Positions 31,411 through 39,750 of a stretch of DNA of 42,480 nucleotides are shown one piece after another; the stretch's first letter is position 1, and each line of letters begins with the position of its first letter. The stretch is from assembly GCA_964479465.1 (NCBI GenBank), contig CAYZMG010000033.1:1-42480 (forward strand). The letters are read 5' to 3'. The position numbers and the translations under genes are program-made. This DNA is from CADCTB01 sp964479465 (GTDB lineage: Bacteria > Actinomycetota > Acidimicrobiia > Acidimicrobiales > AC-14). The notes beneath the pieces were generated by a model. It was not told the DNA's origin and made no database searches. It saw only the letters and a list, made by a program, of their open reading frames with translations.

Positions 31411-32109
31411 ATGACCGAGAAGGCCCGCATCCTCGTCGTCGACGACGAGCCCAACATCACCGAGCTGGTGAGCATGGCCCTGCGCTATGAGGGCTTCGAT
31501 GTCGACGTCGCCGCCGATGGCCGCTCGGCGCTGGCCCGGGCCGCCTCCTTCCGGCCCCACCTGATGGTGCTCGACGTGATGCTGCCCGACGTCGACGGTT
31601 TCGGCGTGCTCAAGCGCATCCGGGCCGACGGCCAGCCGGTGTCGGTGGTGTTCCTCACCGCCCGTGACGCCACCGAGGACAAGGTCAACGGGCTCACCCT
31701 GGGCGGGGACGACTACGTGACCAAGCCCTTCAGCGTGGAGGAGCTGGTGGCCCGGGTGCGGGCCGTGCTGCGCCGGACCGGGAACGGCCCCGGCGCCGGC
31801 TCCAGCCGCCTGACCTTTGCCGACCTGGAGCTCGACGAGGACACCCGGGAGGTCTGGCGGGGCGACGAGCCCATCGAGCTCACGGCCACGGAGTTCAAGC
31901 TCCTGCGCTACCTGATGCTCAACGCCCGCCGGGTGCTGTCGAAGGCCCAGATCCTCGACCACGTCTGGCAGTACGACTTCGGCGGCGACGCCAACGTGGT
32001 GGAGACCTACATCAGCTACCTGCGCAAGAAGGTGGACAAGGTCGAGCCCCGGCTCATCCACACCGTCCGGGGGGTGGGCTACACGCTTCGCGTCCCTGCG
32101 ACGCGCTAG
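31411..32109 (+). CDS. OmpR/PhoB-family response regulator
   Basis: A 232-residue response regulator. The receiver domain carries the acidic pair D11/D12 in VVDDEP, phosphoacceptor D55 in VLDVMLPDVDG, T83 in FLTAR, and K105 in DDYVTKPF. The C-terminal winged helix (about 130-228) ends with VETYISYLRKKV and IHTVRGVGYTLR, which are typical OmpR/PhoB positions. The sensor kinase begins 3 nt after its stop. Tandem 11-nt TTCACA repeats upstream of this gene, glnII and htrA suggest the regulon, resembling actinobacterial PhoP/RegX3 regulators, though which input signal is sensed is unknown. Confidence 0.96.
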   Translation: MTEKARILVVDDEPNITELVSMALRYEGFDVDVAADGRSALARAASFRPHLMVLDVMLPDVDGFGVLKRIRADGQPVSVVFLTARDATEDKVNGLTLGGDDYVTKPFSVEELVARVRAVLRRTGNGPGAGSSRLTFADLELDEDTREVWRGDEPIELTATEFKLLRYLMLNARRVLSKAQILDHVWQYDFGGDANVVETYISYLRKKVDKVEPRLIHTVRGVGYTLRVPATR

Positions 32110-32112
32110 GCC

Positions 32113-33627
32113 ATGTCGCTCCGGACCCGCATCCTCATCGGCCTCCTCGGGCTGGTCTCCATCGGGCTGGTGGCGTCTGACCTCATCACCTACCGGTTCC
32201 TCCAGTCCTTCCTCATGGACCGCCTCGACGAGCAGGTGCAGGCCGCTGTGGACCCGGTGGCCAGCCGCCTCTCGGTCGGCGAGCGTCGGTCACCGCCCCT
32301 GAACCGCACGCCCATCCCGGGTGGCACCTACGGGGCGGTGGTCGACAACGACGGCAACGTCGCCGTCAGCCGTCCGTTCGGCTATGAGGGCGAAGACGTC
32401 GAGAGCTTCCCCCAGCCGAAGCTCACGGTCGGTGACCTGGGCCGCCGGGAGCCGTTCACCACCACGGCCATCGAGCGGGGGGCGCCCGGTTTCCGGGTCC
32501 TCGTCATCCCCCTGTCGGCCGACGACAACCTGGTCGTGGCCGTCCCCATGAACGACGTCGTGCAGACCCTGCGCCGGCTGGTACTGATCGGGCTGGCGAC
32601 CACGGCGGCGGTGCTGGCCGGTGTCGGCGGCCTGGCCGTGGTCGTCGTCCGCGCCGGCCTCCGGCCCCTGGAGGACATCGGCCGCACCGCCGGCGCCATC
32701 GCCGAGGGCGACCTGAGCCGGCGGGTCGAGCGGGCCGAGCCCGGTACTGAGGTCGGCCGCCTCGGCCTGTCGCTCAACGCCATGCTCAGCCAGATCCAGT
32801 CCGCCTTCGAGGCCCGCCAGGCATCCGAGGACCGCCTCCGGCGGTTCGTGGCCGACGCCTCCCACGAGCTGCGGACGCCCCTCACGTCCATCCGCGGCTA
32901 CGCCGAGATGTTCCGCCGGGGCGCCTCAAACCGCCCGGAAGACCTGGCCTCCTCGATGCGGCGCATCGAGGAGGAGTCGGCCCGCATGGGCGTGCTGGTC
33001 GACGACCTGCTCCTTCTGGCCCGCCTCGACCAGGGCCGCCCGCTGGAGCGCCGGCCCGTGGACCTGACCCGGGTGGCCGCCGACGCCGTGGCCGACGCCC
33101 GGGCGGTCGAGCCCGAGCGCTCGATCACCCTGGACACGGCCGGCGTTGGCGCCGTGATTCTGGGCGACGAGCTACGCCTGCGCCAGATCACCGCCAACCT
33201 GCTGGCCAACGCCCGCCAGCACACGCCCTCGACGGCGGCGGTACGGGTCGGCGTCCGCAATGGCAATGGCTCGGTGGTGCTGGAGGTGGCCGACGAGGGG
33301 CCCGGCCTCCTCCCGGAGGAGGCCGCCAAGGTGTTCGAGCGCTTCTATCGGGCCGATCCCGCCCGGAACCGCAACCAGGGCGGCACCGGGCTGGGACTGT
33401 CGATCGTGGCGGCCGTAGCCGAGGCCCACGGTGGCCGGGCCAGGGTGGAGTCCGTCCCCGGCAAGGGTGCCCGCTTCTGGGTGGAGCTGCCCTCAGTGGC
33501 CTCCGCCGAAGGCCAGGGCGGCGATCAGGTCCATGCGGACCAGCTCGTCGAGCGGTCGCTCGATGTGGAACGCGTACGGCGCGCCTTCCGGCGTCGCCCC
33601 GACGGCGACCTGGGTCACCACGGGTGA
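32113..33627 (+). CDS. Sensor histidine kinase, HAMP-HisKA-HATPase
   Basis: A 504-residue kinase. Two membrane helices (about residues 8-30 and 155-180) flank an extracellular sensor region of roughly 120 residues, followed by a HAMP domain (about 180-232). The H box is FVADASHELRTPLTSIRGYA with His251; the ATP-binding N, G1 and G2 boxes are NLLANARQHTP, VADEGPGLLPEEA and GGTGLGLSIVAAVAEAHGG. The canonical fold ends near FWVELP (33492). Another 45 residues continue to 33627, antisense to a plausible small gene on the other strand; this tail has no kinase function I know. Coupled to the regulator (3-nt gap), so it very likely phosphorylates it. Confidence 0.95.
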   Translation: MSLRTRILIGLLGLVSIGLVASDLITYRFLQSFLMDRLDEQVQAAVDPVASRLSVGERRSPPLNRTPIPGGTYGAVVDNDGNVAVSRPFGYEGEDVESFPQPKLTVGDLGRREPFTTTAIERGAPGFRVLVIPLSADDNLVVAVPMNDVVQTLRRLVLIGLATTAAVLAGVGGLAVVVVRAGLRPLEDIGRTAGAIAEGDLSRRVERAEPGTEVGRLGLSLNAMLSQIQSAFEARQASEDRLRRFVADASHELRTPLTSIRGYAEMFRRGASNRPEDLASSMRRIEEESARMGVLVDDLLLLARLDQGRPLERRPVDLTRVAADAVADARAVEPERSITLDTAGVGAVILGDELRLRQITANLLANARQHTPSTAAVRVGVRNGNGSVVLEVADEGPGLLPEEAAKVFERFYRADPARNRNQGGTGLGLSIVAAVAEAHGGRARVESVPGKGARFWVELPSVASAEGQGGDQVHADQLVERSLDVERVRRAFRRRPDGDLGHHG

Positions 33628-33732
33628 GCACCGCGGATCGTTGCCCGGCTGCTCGGAAATGTCGACGGACTGCCCCGGGTCGAGCCGCAGCTCCTCCCGG
33701 ACCCAGGTTTCCAGATCGGCGGCGGTCGTCAC
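33493..33732 (-). CDS. Small hypothetical protein, antisense to the kinase tail
   Basis: A 79-residue acidic protein with GTG start at 33732, preceded by GGTGG. Sequence features are a coherent mixture of charged and hydrophobic residues: WVREELRLDPGQSVDISEQP near the N-terminus and HIERPLDELVRMDLIAALAF near the C-terminus. It does not look like a random reverse reading of GC-rich DNA, but there is no family I can name. It overlaps the last 135 bp of the sensor kinase on the opposite strand. Either the kinase's tail or this gene may be the true coding sequence; I think both can be true because the kinase core ends before the overlap. Confidence 0.5.
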   Translation of the reverse strand: MTTAADLETWVREELRLDPGQSVDISEQPGNDPRCSPVVTQVAVGATPEGAPYAFHIERPLDELVRMDLIAALAFGGGH

Positions 33733-33776
33733 CTGTCCACCATCTCACAGATACTTTCCTACCCACCTCGCAGCCG

Positions 33777-33813
33777 ATTCTCAGGATGTTCACAGCCGGC
33801 GGTGGCTTACTAA
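33777..33813 (+). promoter_or_regulatory. htrA promoter with 11-nt direct repeats
   Basis: ATTCTCAGGAT (33777-33787) and GTTCACAGCCG (33788-33798) form two 11-nt units, and TACTAA at 33808-33813 is a plausible -10. The first unit has TTCTCA in place of TTCACA, so it is a weaker match. The layout (two repeats, then a -10 about 9-13 nt on) resembles the response-regulator promoter. Transcription would start near 33820, just before a long hairpin. Confidence 0.5.
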
Positions 33814-33821
33814 GACCATGA

Positions 33822-33916
33822 GCGCGACCGGCGACCTCTCGCTCCGCCTTGGCCCCGAGTCCCCCCACTCGCGGCCAAGGCGGAGCGGCCCTTCCCCCGT
33901 AGGTCGCCGGTCGCGC
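33822..33916 (+). other. Long hairpin in the htrA leader (three nested perfect arms)
   Basis: GCGCGACCGGCGACCT (33822-33837) pairs exactly with 33901-33916 (16 bp). GCTCCGCCTTGGCC (33841-33854) pairs exactly with 33873-33886 (14 bp). A 5-bp CGAGT/ACTCG stem (33856-33860 with 33867-33871) closes a 6-nt C loop. A 3-nt by 14-nt internal loop separates the two long arms. It begins close to the predicted transcription start and ends about 60 nt before the htrA ATG. It may be an mRNA stabiliser, temperature or ligand switch, or a separate small RNA. Confidence 0.75.
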
Positions 33917-33975
33917 CTCTCCCCCGCGGTTTCGAACCGTCCTGGCCTGGCCAGGTATCCTCAGAGGTGAGCGAC

Positions 33976-35178
33976 ATGCCCGTCGACTTCGAAGTCCCCG
34001 AAACGCAACCGACGCCCCCGCCGCCAACGCCCTGGGAGCCGTCGCAGCCCACCGTGCAGTTCGAGGTCCCACCGGCCCCGGCCCCCCCTCCCCCGCCGGC
34101 GCCCACCCGTAACGGGGTCGCCCCGAAGTGGCTGGCCGCCGTGGCCGCCGTCTCCCTGCTCGGTGGCGGGGTGGCGGGCGGCGTTGCCGGCCGCGTGACC
34201 GGCGACGGCGGGCCCGGCCCCGCAGCCACCTCGGTGGCGACGTCGAACAACGGCTCGGTCATCACCCAGACCGGCGATGTCCAGGGCATTCTGGCCAAGG
34301 TCCAGCCCGGCGTGGTCTACATACACAGCCAGGCCTCTCGGGGTGGGCGGTTCTTCCCGACCCAGGGTGCCGGCACCGGCGTCATCCTCACCCCCGGCGG
34401 CGAGGTGCTGACCAACGCCCACGTGGTGGCCGGCGCCTCCTCGATCCGGATCAACCTTCCCGGGGAGAGCCAATCCCGCGAAGCCACCCTGGTCGCCGCC
34501 GATAGCGGCAACGACCTGGCCCTGCTCCAGATCAGTGGCGCCAGCAACCTACCCACCGTCGAGCTCGGCAGCTCCGACGACCTCCGCGTGGGCGACGACG
34601 TGGTCGCCATCGGCAACGCCCTCGACCTCCGCGGTGGCTTCACCGTGACCCGGGGCATCGTGTCGGCCCTGAACCGCTCGATCGGCGCCGTGGACGGGGC
34701 CAGGCTCAGCGGGCTCATCCAGACCGACGCCGCCATCAACCCCGGCAACTCCGGCGGTCCCTTGGTGAACAGCGCCGGCCAGGTGATCGGAATCAACACC
34801 GCGGTCGACGGGCAGGGCCAGAACATCGGCTTCGCCATCGCCATCGACCAGGCCAAGCCGATCGTCGAGCGCCTGCGGACCGGGCAGAGCACGGCGGCCA
34901 CGCCCCGGGCCTACCTGGGCGTGAGCAGCCAGATCGCCCCTGACGGCACGCCCGGCGCCACCATCGTGGATGTCGGCCCCGGCACGCCCGCCGCCGGCGC
35001 CGGCATCCAGGTCGGCGACGTGATCGTCGCCCTCGACAGCACCCAGATCGCCGACCCCGACGACCTGTCGGAGGCCATCGGCGCCAAGAAGCCCGGCGAC
35101 CGGGTGACGGTGACCTACACCCGGTCCGGCCAGCGCCGCACCGCTCAGGTCAACCTGGGTACCCGCCCCACCGGGTAG
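33976..35178 (+). CDS. HtrA/DegP-type membrane-anchored serine protease with PDZ domain
   Basis: A 400-residue protease. The first 45 residues are Pro-rich and cytoplasmic; a membrane helix runs at about 52-72, then a trypsin-like domain with catalytic H149 (LTNAHVV), D180 (GNDLALL) and S259 (NPGNSGGP). A C-terminal PDZ domain (about 300-400) binds substrate C-termini. HtrA proteases cut misfolded proteins outside the cytoplasm. ATG at 33976 is preferred because GAGGTGAG sits about 6 nt upstream; a GTG at 33967 would add three residues. Upstream repeats suggest control by the nearby two-component system, as in other envelope-stress circuits. The long leader hairpin may also affect expression. 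Confidence 0.96.
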   Translation: MPVDFEVPETQPTPPPPTPWEPSQPTVQFEVPPAPAPPPPPAPTRNGVAPKWLAAVAAVSLLGGGVAGGVAGRVTGDGGPGPAATSVATSNNGSVITQTGDVQGILAKVQPGVVYIHSQASRGGRFFPTQGAGTGVILTPGGEVLTNAHVVAGASSIRINLPGESQSREATLVAADSGNDLALLQISGASNLPTVELGSSDDLRVGDDVVAIGNALDLRGGFTVTRGIVSALNRSIGAVDGARLSGLIQTDAAINPGNSGGPLVNSAGQVIGINTAVDGQGQNIGFAIAIDQAKPIVERLRTGQSTAATPRAYLGVSSQIAPDGTPGATIVDVGPGTPAAGAGIQVGDVIVALDSTQIADPDDLSEAIGAKKPGDRVTVTYTRSGQRRTAQVNLGTRPTG

Positions 35179-35252
35179 AGCCGGCTTCGGGGACACCAGG
35201 CAATTGGGCGCGCCGTTCGTCCGCACCGTCCTCATCGGCCAGACTCCGGGCT

Positions 35253-36407
35253 GTGACTCCCGCGACGGCACCGGGCAAGGATCGGGTCGCTCAAGGGATG
35301 GGGGCGCTCATGGCGCGGCTCGCCAACCGTCGTGGGGTCCACCACGTCGCGGTCGGTGCGACGCCGCTGGATGGGTCCTGGACGTGGGCCGACGGGACGG
35401 GCTCGGCAGGCAGCAACGGTGACCCGATGCGAGCCGAGACCCCGTGGTTCATCGCCAGCGTCACCAAGCTGCACATCGCTGCCGTCGTGCTCCGGCTCCA
35501 CGAGCAGGGTCGCCTTGAGCTGCATGCGCCGCTGACGAGGTTCCTCCCAGAGGAGTTCCGACACGAGCTTCACGTCCACCGGGGCGTCGACCACACGGGC
35601 GAGCTGACGGTGGTCCATCTGCTCGGCCATCTCAGCGGCCTTCCGGATTACCTTGACGAGAAACCGGCGGACGGTCCCAGCCTGATCGACGAGATCGTCG
35701 AAGGTCCTGACTTCCAGTGGACCGCCGAAGATGCCGTGCGACGAGCGCGCGACCGCCTCGGCACACACTTCCCCCCGTCCGACCCGCGCGGAGCGCGGCC
35801 CCGGATCCGCTACAGCGACACCAACTACCGGCTCTTGGCTGTCGTGGCCGAACACGTGACCGGACGTCCTGTCCATGAGCTGTTCGGTGAGCTGCTGTTC
35901 GAGCCTCTCGAGCTCTCCCACACCTGGCTGCCCGGCCAGGATCCCAGCGAGGCGACCAGCCCGCCGGCTGGCATCTGGATGGGAAGCGCACCCTTTCCTG
36001 ACCGGCCACGCGCCATGGCGTCCTTCGGCGACCTCTACAGCACCACAGAGGATCTCTTGCGGTTCGGCCGCTCCCTGTTCTCCGGAACGCTCTTCGACGA
36101 CGCCGCCACAGGAGAGATCATGCGCCGGCGGTTCAACCGTTTCGGCCTCCCCCGCGGCGTGGCCACCCTGCGTGCGCCGAGCTGGCCGATCGAATATGGG
36201 CTCGGGTTGATGCGCTTCCAGCCGGGGAGACTCCTTGCCGGCGGCCGTCGGGTCCCCTCCGTCATCGGGCACACGGGAAGCACCGGCTCCTGGCTCTGGC
36301 ACGTGCCCGAACTCGACATGGTCATCGCCGGGACCGTCGACCAGGCACGCGCAGCCGCCGTCCCCTTCCAAGCTGTACCTCGTGCCCTCGCGGCGTTGTA
36401 TCCCTGA
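35253..36407 (+). CDS. Beta-lactamase-fold serine hydrolase (class C/esterase type)
   Basis: A 384-residue protein of the beta-lactamase/esterase family. The catalytic SxxK is S69-V-T-K72, the YxN-type element is at Y187 (YSDTN), and HTGSTGS near residue 332 takes the place of KTG. No signal peptide is visible, so it may be cytoplasmic or exported by another route. Many such proteins are esterases, D-aminopeptidases or amide hydrolases, and few are real beta-lactamases; the substrate is not known. GTG start at 35253. The next gene on the other strand is gmd, with a 72-nt gap between the convergent ends. Confidence 0.9.
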   Translation: MTPATAPGKDRVAQGMGALMARLANRRGVHHVAVGATPLDGSWTWADGTGSAGSNGDPMRAETPWFIASVTKLHIAAVVLRLHEQGRLELHAPLTRFLPEEFRHELHVHRGVDHTGELTVVHLLGHLSGLPDYLDEKPADGPSLIDEIVEGPDFQWTAEDAVRRARDRLGTHFPPSDPRGARPRIRYSDTNYRLLAVVAEHVTGRPVHELFGELLFEPLELSHTWLPGQDPSEATSPPAGIWMGSAPFPDRPRAMASFGDLYSTTEDLLRFGRSLFSGTLFDDAATGEIMRRRFNRFGLPRGVATLRAPSWPIEYGLGLMRFQPGRLLAGGRRVPSVIGHTGSTGSWLWHVPELDMVIAGTVDQARAAAVPFQAVPRALAALYP

Positions 36408-36479
36408 CTTGGTCGACGGCCCACACGGGCAAGCCCGAACGGGTGCTGTTCAGCCGTTGGCTGCCGCGGCGCGCCAGGA

Positions 36480-37487
36480 TTACGGCCGCCGGCTGGGGTC
36501 GCCGGCCTCGATGTCCAGGTCAGATTGGACCATCATCCGCACCAGCTCGGGAAAGTCGACCTTGGGCTTCCACCCGAGCTGGGCCCGCGCCTTGGAGGCG
36601 TCGCCGGTGAGGATGTCGACCTCGGCGGGACGGGTGAAACGGGGGTCACTCTCGACCAGATGCTCCCACTCGTCGATGCCGGCGGCGGCGAAGGCCAGCT
36701 CGAGCAGTTCAGCGATGGTGTGGGTCTCGCCAGTGGCGATCACGTAGTCCTCGGGCTCCTCCTGCTGGAGCATCAGCCACATGGCCTCGCAGAAATCGCC
36801 GGCGAAGCCCCAGTCCCGGGCCGCGTCGAGATTGCCGAGGGTGAGCTTCTCCTGGAGGCCCAGCTTGATGCGCGCCACGCCGTTGGAGACCTTCCGGGTC
36901 ACGAACTCCAGGCCCCGGCGGGGCGACTCGTGGTTGAAGCAGATGCCCGAGGTGGCGAAGAGGTCGTAGGACTCCCGGTAGTTCACCGTGATGTAGTGAC
37001 CGAACACCTTGGCCGCCCCGTAGGGCGAGCGGGGGTGGAAGGGCGTCATCTCGGTCTGGGGCGTCTCCCGCACCTTGCCGAACATCTCCGAGGAGCTGGC
37101 CTGGTAGAAGCGCATCTTGTTGCCGGCACCCTGGCTGGCCGGGCCGCCGACGATGCGGACCGCCTCCAGCATGCGCAGCACGCCGAGGCCGGTGATGTCG
37201 GCGGTGAGCTCGGGCTGGCGGAACGACAGGGCCACGAAGCTGATGGCGCCCAGGTTGTAGACCTCGTCGGGCTGGACCTGCTCGACGGCGGCGATGAGGG
37301 AGGAAAGGTCCTGGAGGTCGCCCTCGACCAGCTCCAGCTTGGGCGTCTCCTCCTGGATCATCCTGATCTTGGGGTTCGCCTGTCCCCGGACCATCCCGAA
37401 GACGTCGTATCCCTTCTCGATCAGCAACTGGGCCATGTACCGGCCGTCCTGGCCGGTAATTCCGGTGATCAACGCTCTGGGAGGCAC
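36480..37487 (-). CDS. gmd: GDP-mannose 4,6-dehydratase
   Basis: A 335-residue short-chain dehydrogenase/reductase enzyme. The nucleotide-binding GITGQDG (8-14), the YxxxK pair in SPYGAAKVFGHY and the NHESPRRGLEFVTRK segment match GDP-mannose 4,6-dehydratase. It converts GDP-mannose to GDP-4-keto-6-deoxymannose with NADP, the first step of GDP-fucose, GDP-rhamnose or GDP-perosamine formation for surface polysaccharide. No partner reductase or aminotransferase is adjacent, so the end product is unknown. ATG at 37487, close to and divergent from the VanW gene (54-nt gap). Confidence 0.96.
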   Translation of the reverse strand: MPPRALITGITGQDGRYMAQLLIEKGYDVFGMVRGQANPKIRMIQEETPKLELVEGDLQDLSSLIAAVEQVQPDEVYNLGAISFVALSFRQPELTADITGLGVLRMLEAVRIVGGPASQGAGNKMRFYQASSSEMFGKVRETPQTEMTPFHPRSPYGAAKVFGHYITVNYRESYDLFATSGICFNHESPRRGLEFVTRKVSNGVARIKLGLQEKLTLGNLDAARDWGFAGDFCEAMWLMLQQEEPEDYVIATGETHTIAELLELAFAAAGIDEWEHLVESDPRFTRPAEVDILTGDASKARAQLGWKPKVDFPELVRMMVQSDLDIEAGDPSRRP

Positions 37488-37541
37488 CGAACGACGCTAG
37501 CCGCTCCGGGTACCCGTCCCCCAGCCCGTAGCCTGTCGCGG

Positions 37542-39236
37542 ATGGATCAGTTGGAGGCGACCGGGCGGCTGCCCGCGGTGGAGCCGCCGCCGCGCCGCTT
37601 CTCCGGCCGGGGGATCGTGCGCATCCTCGGCGTCGCCGGCCTCGCCCTGTTGGTCGTCGTGGGCCTGTGGGCGCTCGACGCGAGGCTCTCGGAGGACAAA
37701 GTGGGCCGCAAGGTCAGCCTCGGGGGCCGGTCGATCGCCGGCATGGGCGCCGAGGAGCTGCAGACCGCCGTCGCCGACCTCGCCGGTCGGTACCGCGAAG
37801 CCGGCGTGGTGGTCGAGGCTCCCGACGGTGGGTTCGAGGCGACGGCGCCCGAGCTCGGCCTGTCAGTCGACCAGGCGAGGACCGCCGCCGGCGCCATGGC
37901 CGTCGGCCGGACCGGCAATGTCGTGTCGAGGATCTTCGGCTGGGCCAGGAGCTTCGTGGCCGAGCGGCCGGCGCCGGTGCGCATCGAAGTCGACCAGACG
38001 GCGATGGAGCGCATCGTCCGCGAGCGTGACCCGAAGCGCACGCCGCCGGTCGAGCCCTCGCTCATGGTCAAGGACGACGAAGTGGTGGCCAAGCCGGGCG
38101 AGCCCGGCAAGGGCATCACGGCCCCCTCCGTGCTGGCCGGCCTGCGCAAGGCCGGGCCCAAGGGCCTGCCCCTCCGCATCGCCGTCGACCGTGACAGCGT
38201 CCCGCCCCGGTTCCCGATCGGCGACGCCCAGCGCCTGGCCGAGCGGGCCGAGTCCCTCAGCGCCGGCGGCCTGCCGGTGACCGCCGGCCCGGCGACGGCG
38301 ACGGTGCCGGCGTCGGTGGTCCGGGGCTGGTTCCGCACCCAGCCGACCGAGGAGGAGCTGAAGCTGGCCGTCGATGCCTCCGACGCGCCCGACGCCCTGG
38401 CCCAGCTGTTCCCGAAGCCGGTGGTGGAACCGGTGAACGCCGGCTTCACCGTGAGCGGCGGCCGGGTCTCGATCACGCCGGCCAAGGCCGGGAGCGGGTG
38501 CTGCGGGCCGGGGGCGGCGACCGCCATCCAAACCGCGCTCCTCGACCGCGCATCGGCCGACACCGCCATCGCCGTGCCCCTGCAGAGCGTGGCGCCGAGC
38601 CGCGACGAGGAGGCGGCCCGCAAGCTCGGGATCACCGAGTCGATCGGCACCTTCACCACCAACCACGCCGCCGGCGAGCCTCGCGTCCAGAACATCCACC
38701 GCATCTCCGACATGATCCGGGGCGCGGTCATCGCCCCCGGCGCCACCTTCTCGGTCAACGACTACGTCGGCCGGCGGACTGCCGCCAACGGCTTCGTGGC
38801 CGCGCCCGTCATCGACCACGAGTACAACTTCACCGAGGACGTCGGCGGCGGCATCTCCCAGTTCGCCACCACCATCTTCAACGCTGCCTTCTTCGCCGGC
38901 CTCGACATCCCCAGCTACTACATGCACGGGATCTACATCGCCCGGTACCCCTACGGGCGCGAGTCGACCATCTCCTTCCCTGCACCCGACGTCCGGATCC
39001 GCAACAACACGCCCTACGGGGTACTGATCTGGCCCACCTACACCCCGACGTCGATCACCGTGACCATGTACTCGACCAAGTTCGTCAGCGGCGAGCAGAC
39101 CAACCAGACCAAGGAGATGAAGGGAGTGTGCACCGCAGTGACGACGGAACGGACGCGAACCTACGTCGACGGCCGCAAGACCACTGACCGGTTCACCGGT
39201 CTGTACTCCCCCGAGGAGGGCGTGAAGTGCGAGTAG
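37542..39236 (+). CDS. VanW family protein with peptidoglycan-binding-type domain
   Basis: A 564-residue protein. A cytoplasmic N-terminus (1-25) and one membrane helix at about 26-46 precede a long exterior part. Residues about 60-340 contain repeated PG_binding_4/L,D-transpeptidase-associated elements (LSVDQARTAAGAMAVG). The C-terminal VanW domain shows IGTFTTNHAAGEPRVQNIHR and FSVNDYVGRRTAANGF, then GGGISQFATTIFNAAFFAGL. VanW proteins are envelope-associated; their action in vancomycin operons is not known. The ATG at 37542 is preferred; the frame is open further upstream, but that part is antisense to gmd. It overlaps the next gene by 10 nt. Confidence 0.92.
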   Translation: MDQLEATGRLPAVEPPPRRFSGRGIVRILGVAGLALLVVVGLWALDARLSEDKVGRKVSLGGRSIAGMGAEELQTAVADLAGRYREAGVVVEAPDGGFEATAPELGLSVDQARTAAGAMAVGRTGNVVSRIFGWARSFVAERPAPVRIEVDQTAMERIVRERDPKRTPPVEPSLMVKDDEVVAKPGEPGKGITAPSVLAGLRKAGPKGLPLRIAVDRDSVPPRFPIGDAQRLAERAESLSAGGLPVTAGPATATVPASVVRGWFRTQPTEEELKLAVDASDAPDALAQLFPKPVVEPVNAGFTVSGGRVSITPAKAGSGCCGPGAATAIQTALLDRASADTAIAVPLQSVAPSRDEEAARKLGITESIGTFTTNHAAGEPRVQNIHRISDMIRGAVIAPGATFSVNDYVGRRTAANGFVAAPVIDHEYNFTEDVGGGISQFATTIFNAAFFAGLDIPSYYMHGIYIARYPYGRESTISFPAPDVRIRNNTPYGVLIWPTYTPTSITVTMYSTKFVSGEQTNQTKEMKGVCTAVTTERTRTYVDGRKTTDRFTGLYSPEEGVKCE

Positions 39237-39628
39237 CGGGCAGGGAGATCGACGTGGACGCCACAGTGAAGGCGGTGGCGTTGGGGCGCATCGGCCTGGG
39301 GGTCGGCTACACCCTCACGCCGGCGCTGGCCCTACGGGCCTGGCCGGGCCGGCCGGCGGCCACCGCCGGCGACGGCGCGCTCCTTCGCATGATGGCCCGG
39401 TCCACCGGCGGCCGTGACATCGGGCTGGGCCTCGGCGTGCTCTTCGCCCAGAAGCACAACGCCCCCGTGCGGGGGTGGCTGGAAGCAGCCATGCTGGCGG
39501 ACATGGCCGATGCCGTCGCCATCCTGATCGCCTTCAAGCACCTGCCCCGGGTGAGGGGCGTCCTCATGCTGGGCGCCGCTCTCGGCACCGCCGCCGCCGG
39601 CCGGCAGCTGGCGCGCGCCGTTGGCTGA
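39227..39628 (+). CDS. Small membrane protein of unknown function
   Basis: A 133-residue protein with GTG start at 39227, preceded by GAGGAGGG at a good distance. It has about four hydrophobic segments; recognisable pieces are LGRIGLGVGYTLTPALALRA and STGGRDIGLGLGVLFAQKHN, then WLEAAMLADMADAVAILIAF. These patterns (G-R-D-x-x-L-G, and D-x-x-D in a helix) are seen in several actinobacterial unannotated membrane proteins, but I cannot name a function. It overlaps VanW by 10 nt and the flavoprotein start by 8 nt, so it belongs to the same operon. Confidence 0.75.
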   Translation: MRVAGREIDVDATVKAVALGRIGLGVGYTLTPALALRAWPGRPAATAGDGALLRMMARSTGGRDIGLGLGVLFAQKHNAPVRGWLEAAMLADMADAVAILIAFKHLPRVRGVLMLGAALGTAAAGRQLARAVG

Positions 39629-39740
39629 CGCCCCCCTCAAGGAAGTCGTGGTGGTCGGGGGAGGGCCGGCCGGCGCCGCCGCGGCCATCACCCTGGCCCG
39701 GGCGGGCACGCCCGTACTCCTCGTCGACAAGGCCCGCTTC
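39621..39740 (+). CDS. Flavoprotein N-terminus, left of the assembly gap
   Basis: A 40-codon fragment from a TTG start, ending at the Ns. VVVVGGGPAGAAAAITLARA is an FAD-binding Rossmann motif and LLVDKARF closes the second strand. The last bases (GACAAGGCCCGCTTC) recur exactly at 39835-39849 on the other side of the gap. The fragment could be the start of the geranylgeranyl-reductase-like gene to the right, or of a tandem paralogue; the duplicated motif means that both cannot be one ordinary protein as assembled. Confidence 0.6.
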
Positions 39741-39750
39741 NNNNNNNNNN
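39741..39750. other. Assembly gap (10 Ns)
   Basis: Ten undetermined bases. The fixed round number indicates a scaffold join of unknown true length. Sequence on both sides encodes the same FAD-binding segment, so the join may have hidden a second copy or an overlap of two contig ends. Confidence 0.95.

Noticed and set aside
36525..37541. In-frame upstream extension of the VanW gene to 36525
   Set aside because: It is antisense to gmd; the translation is low-complexity and the membrane helix near 37542 fits a natural N-terminus.
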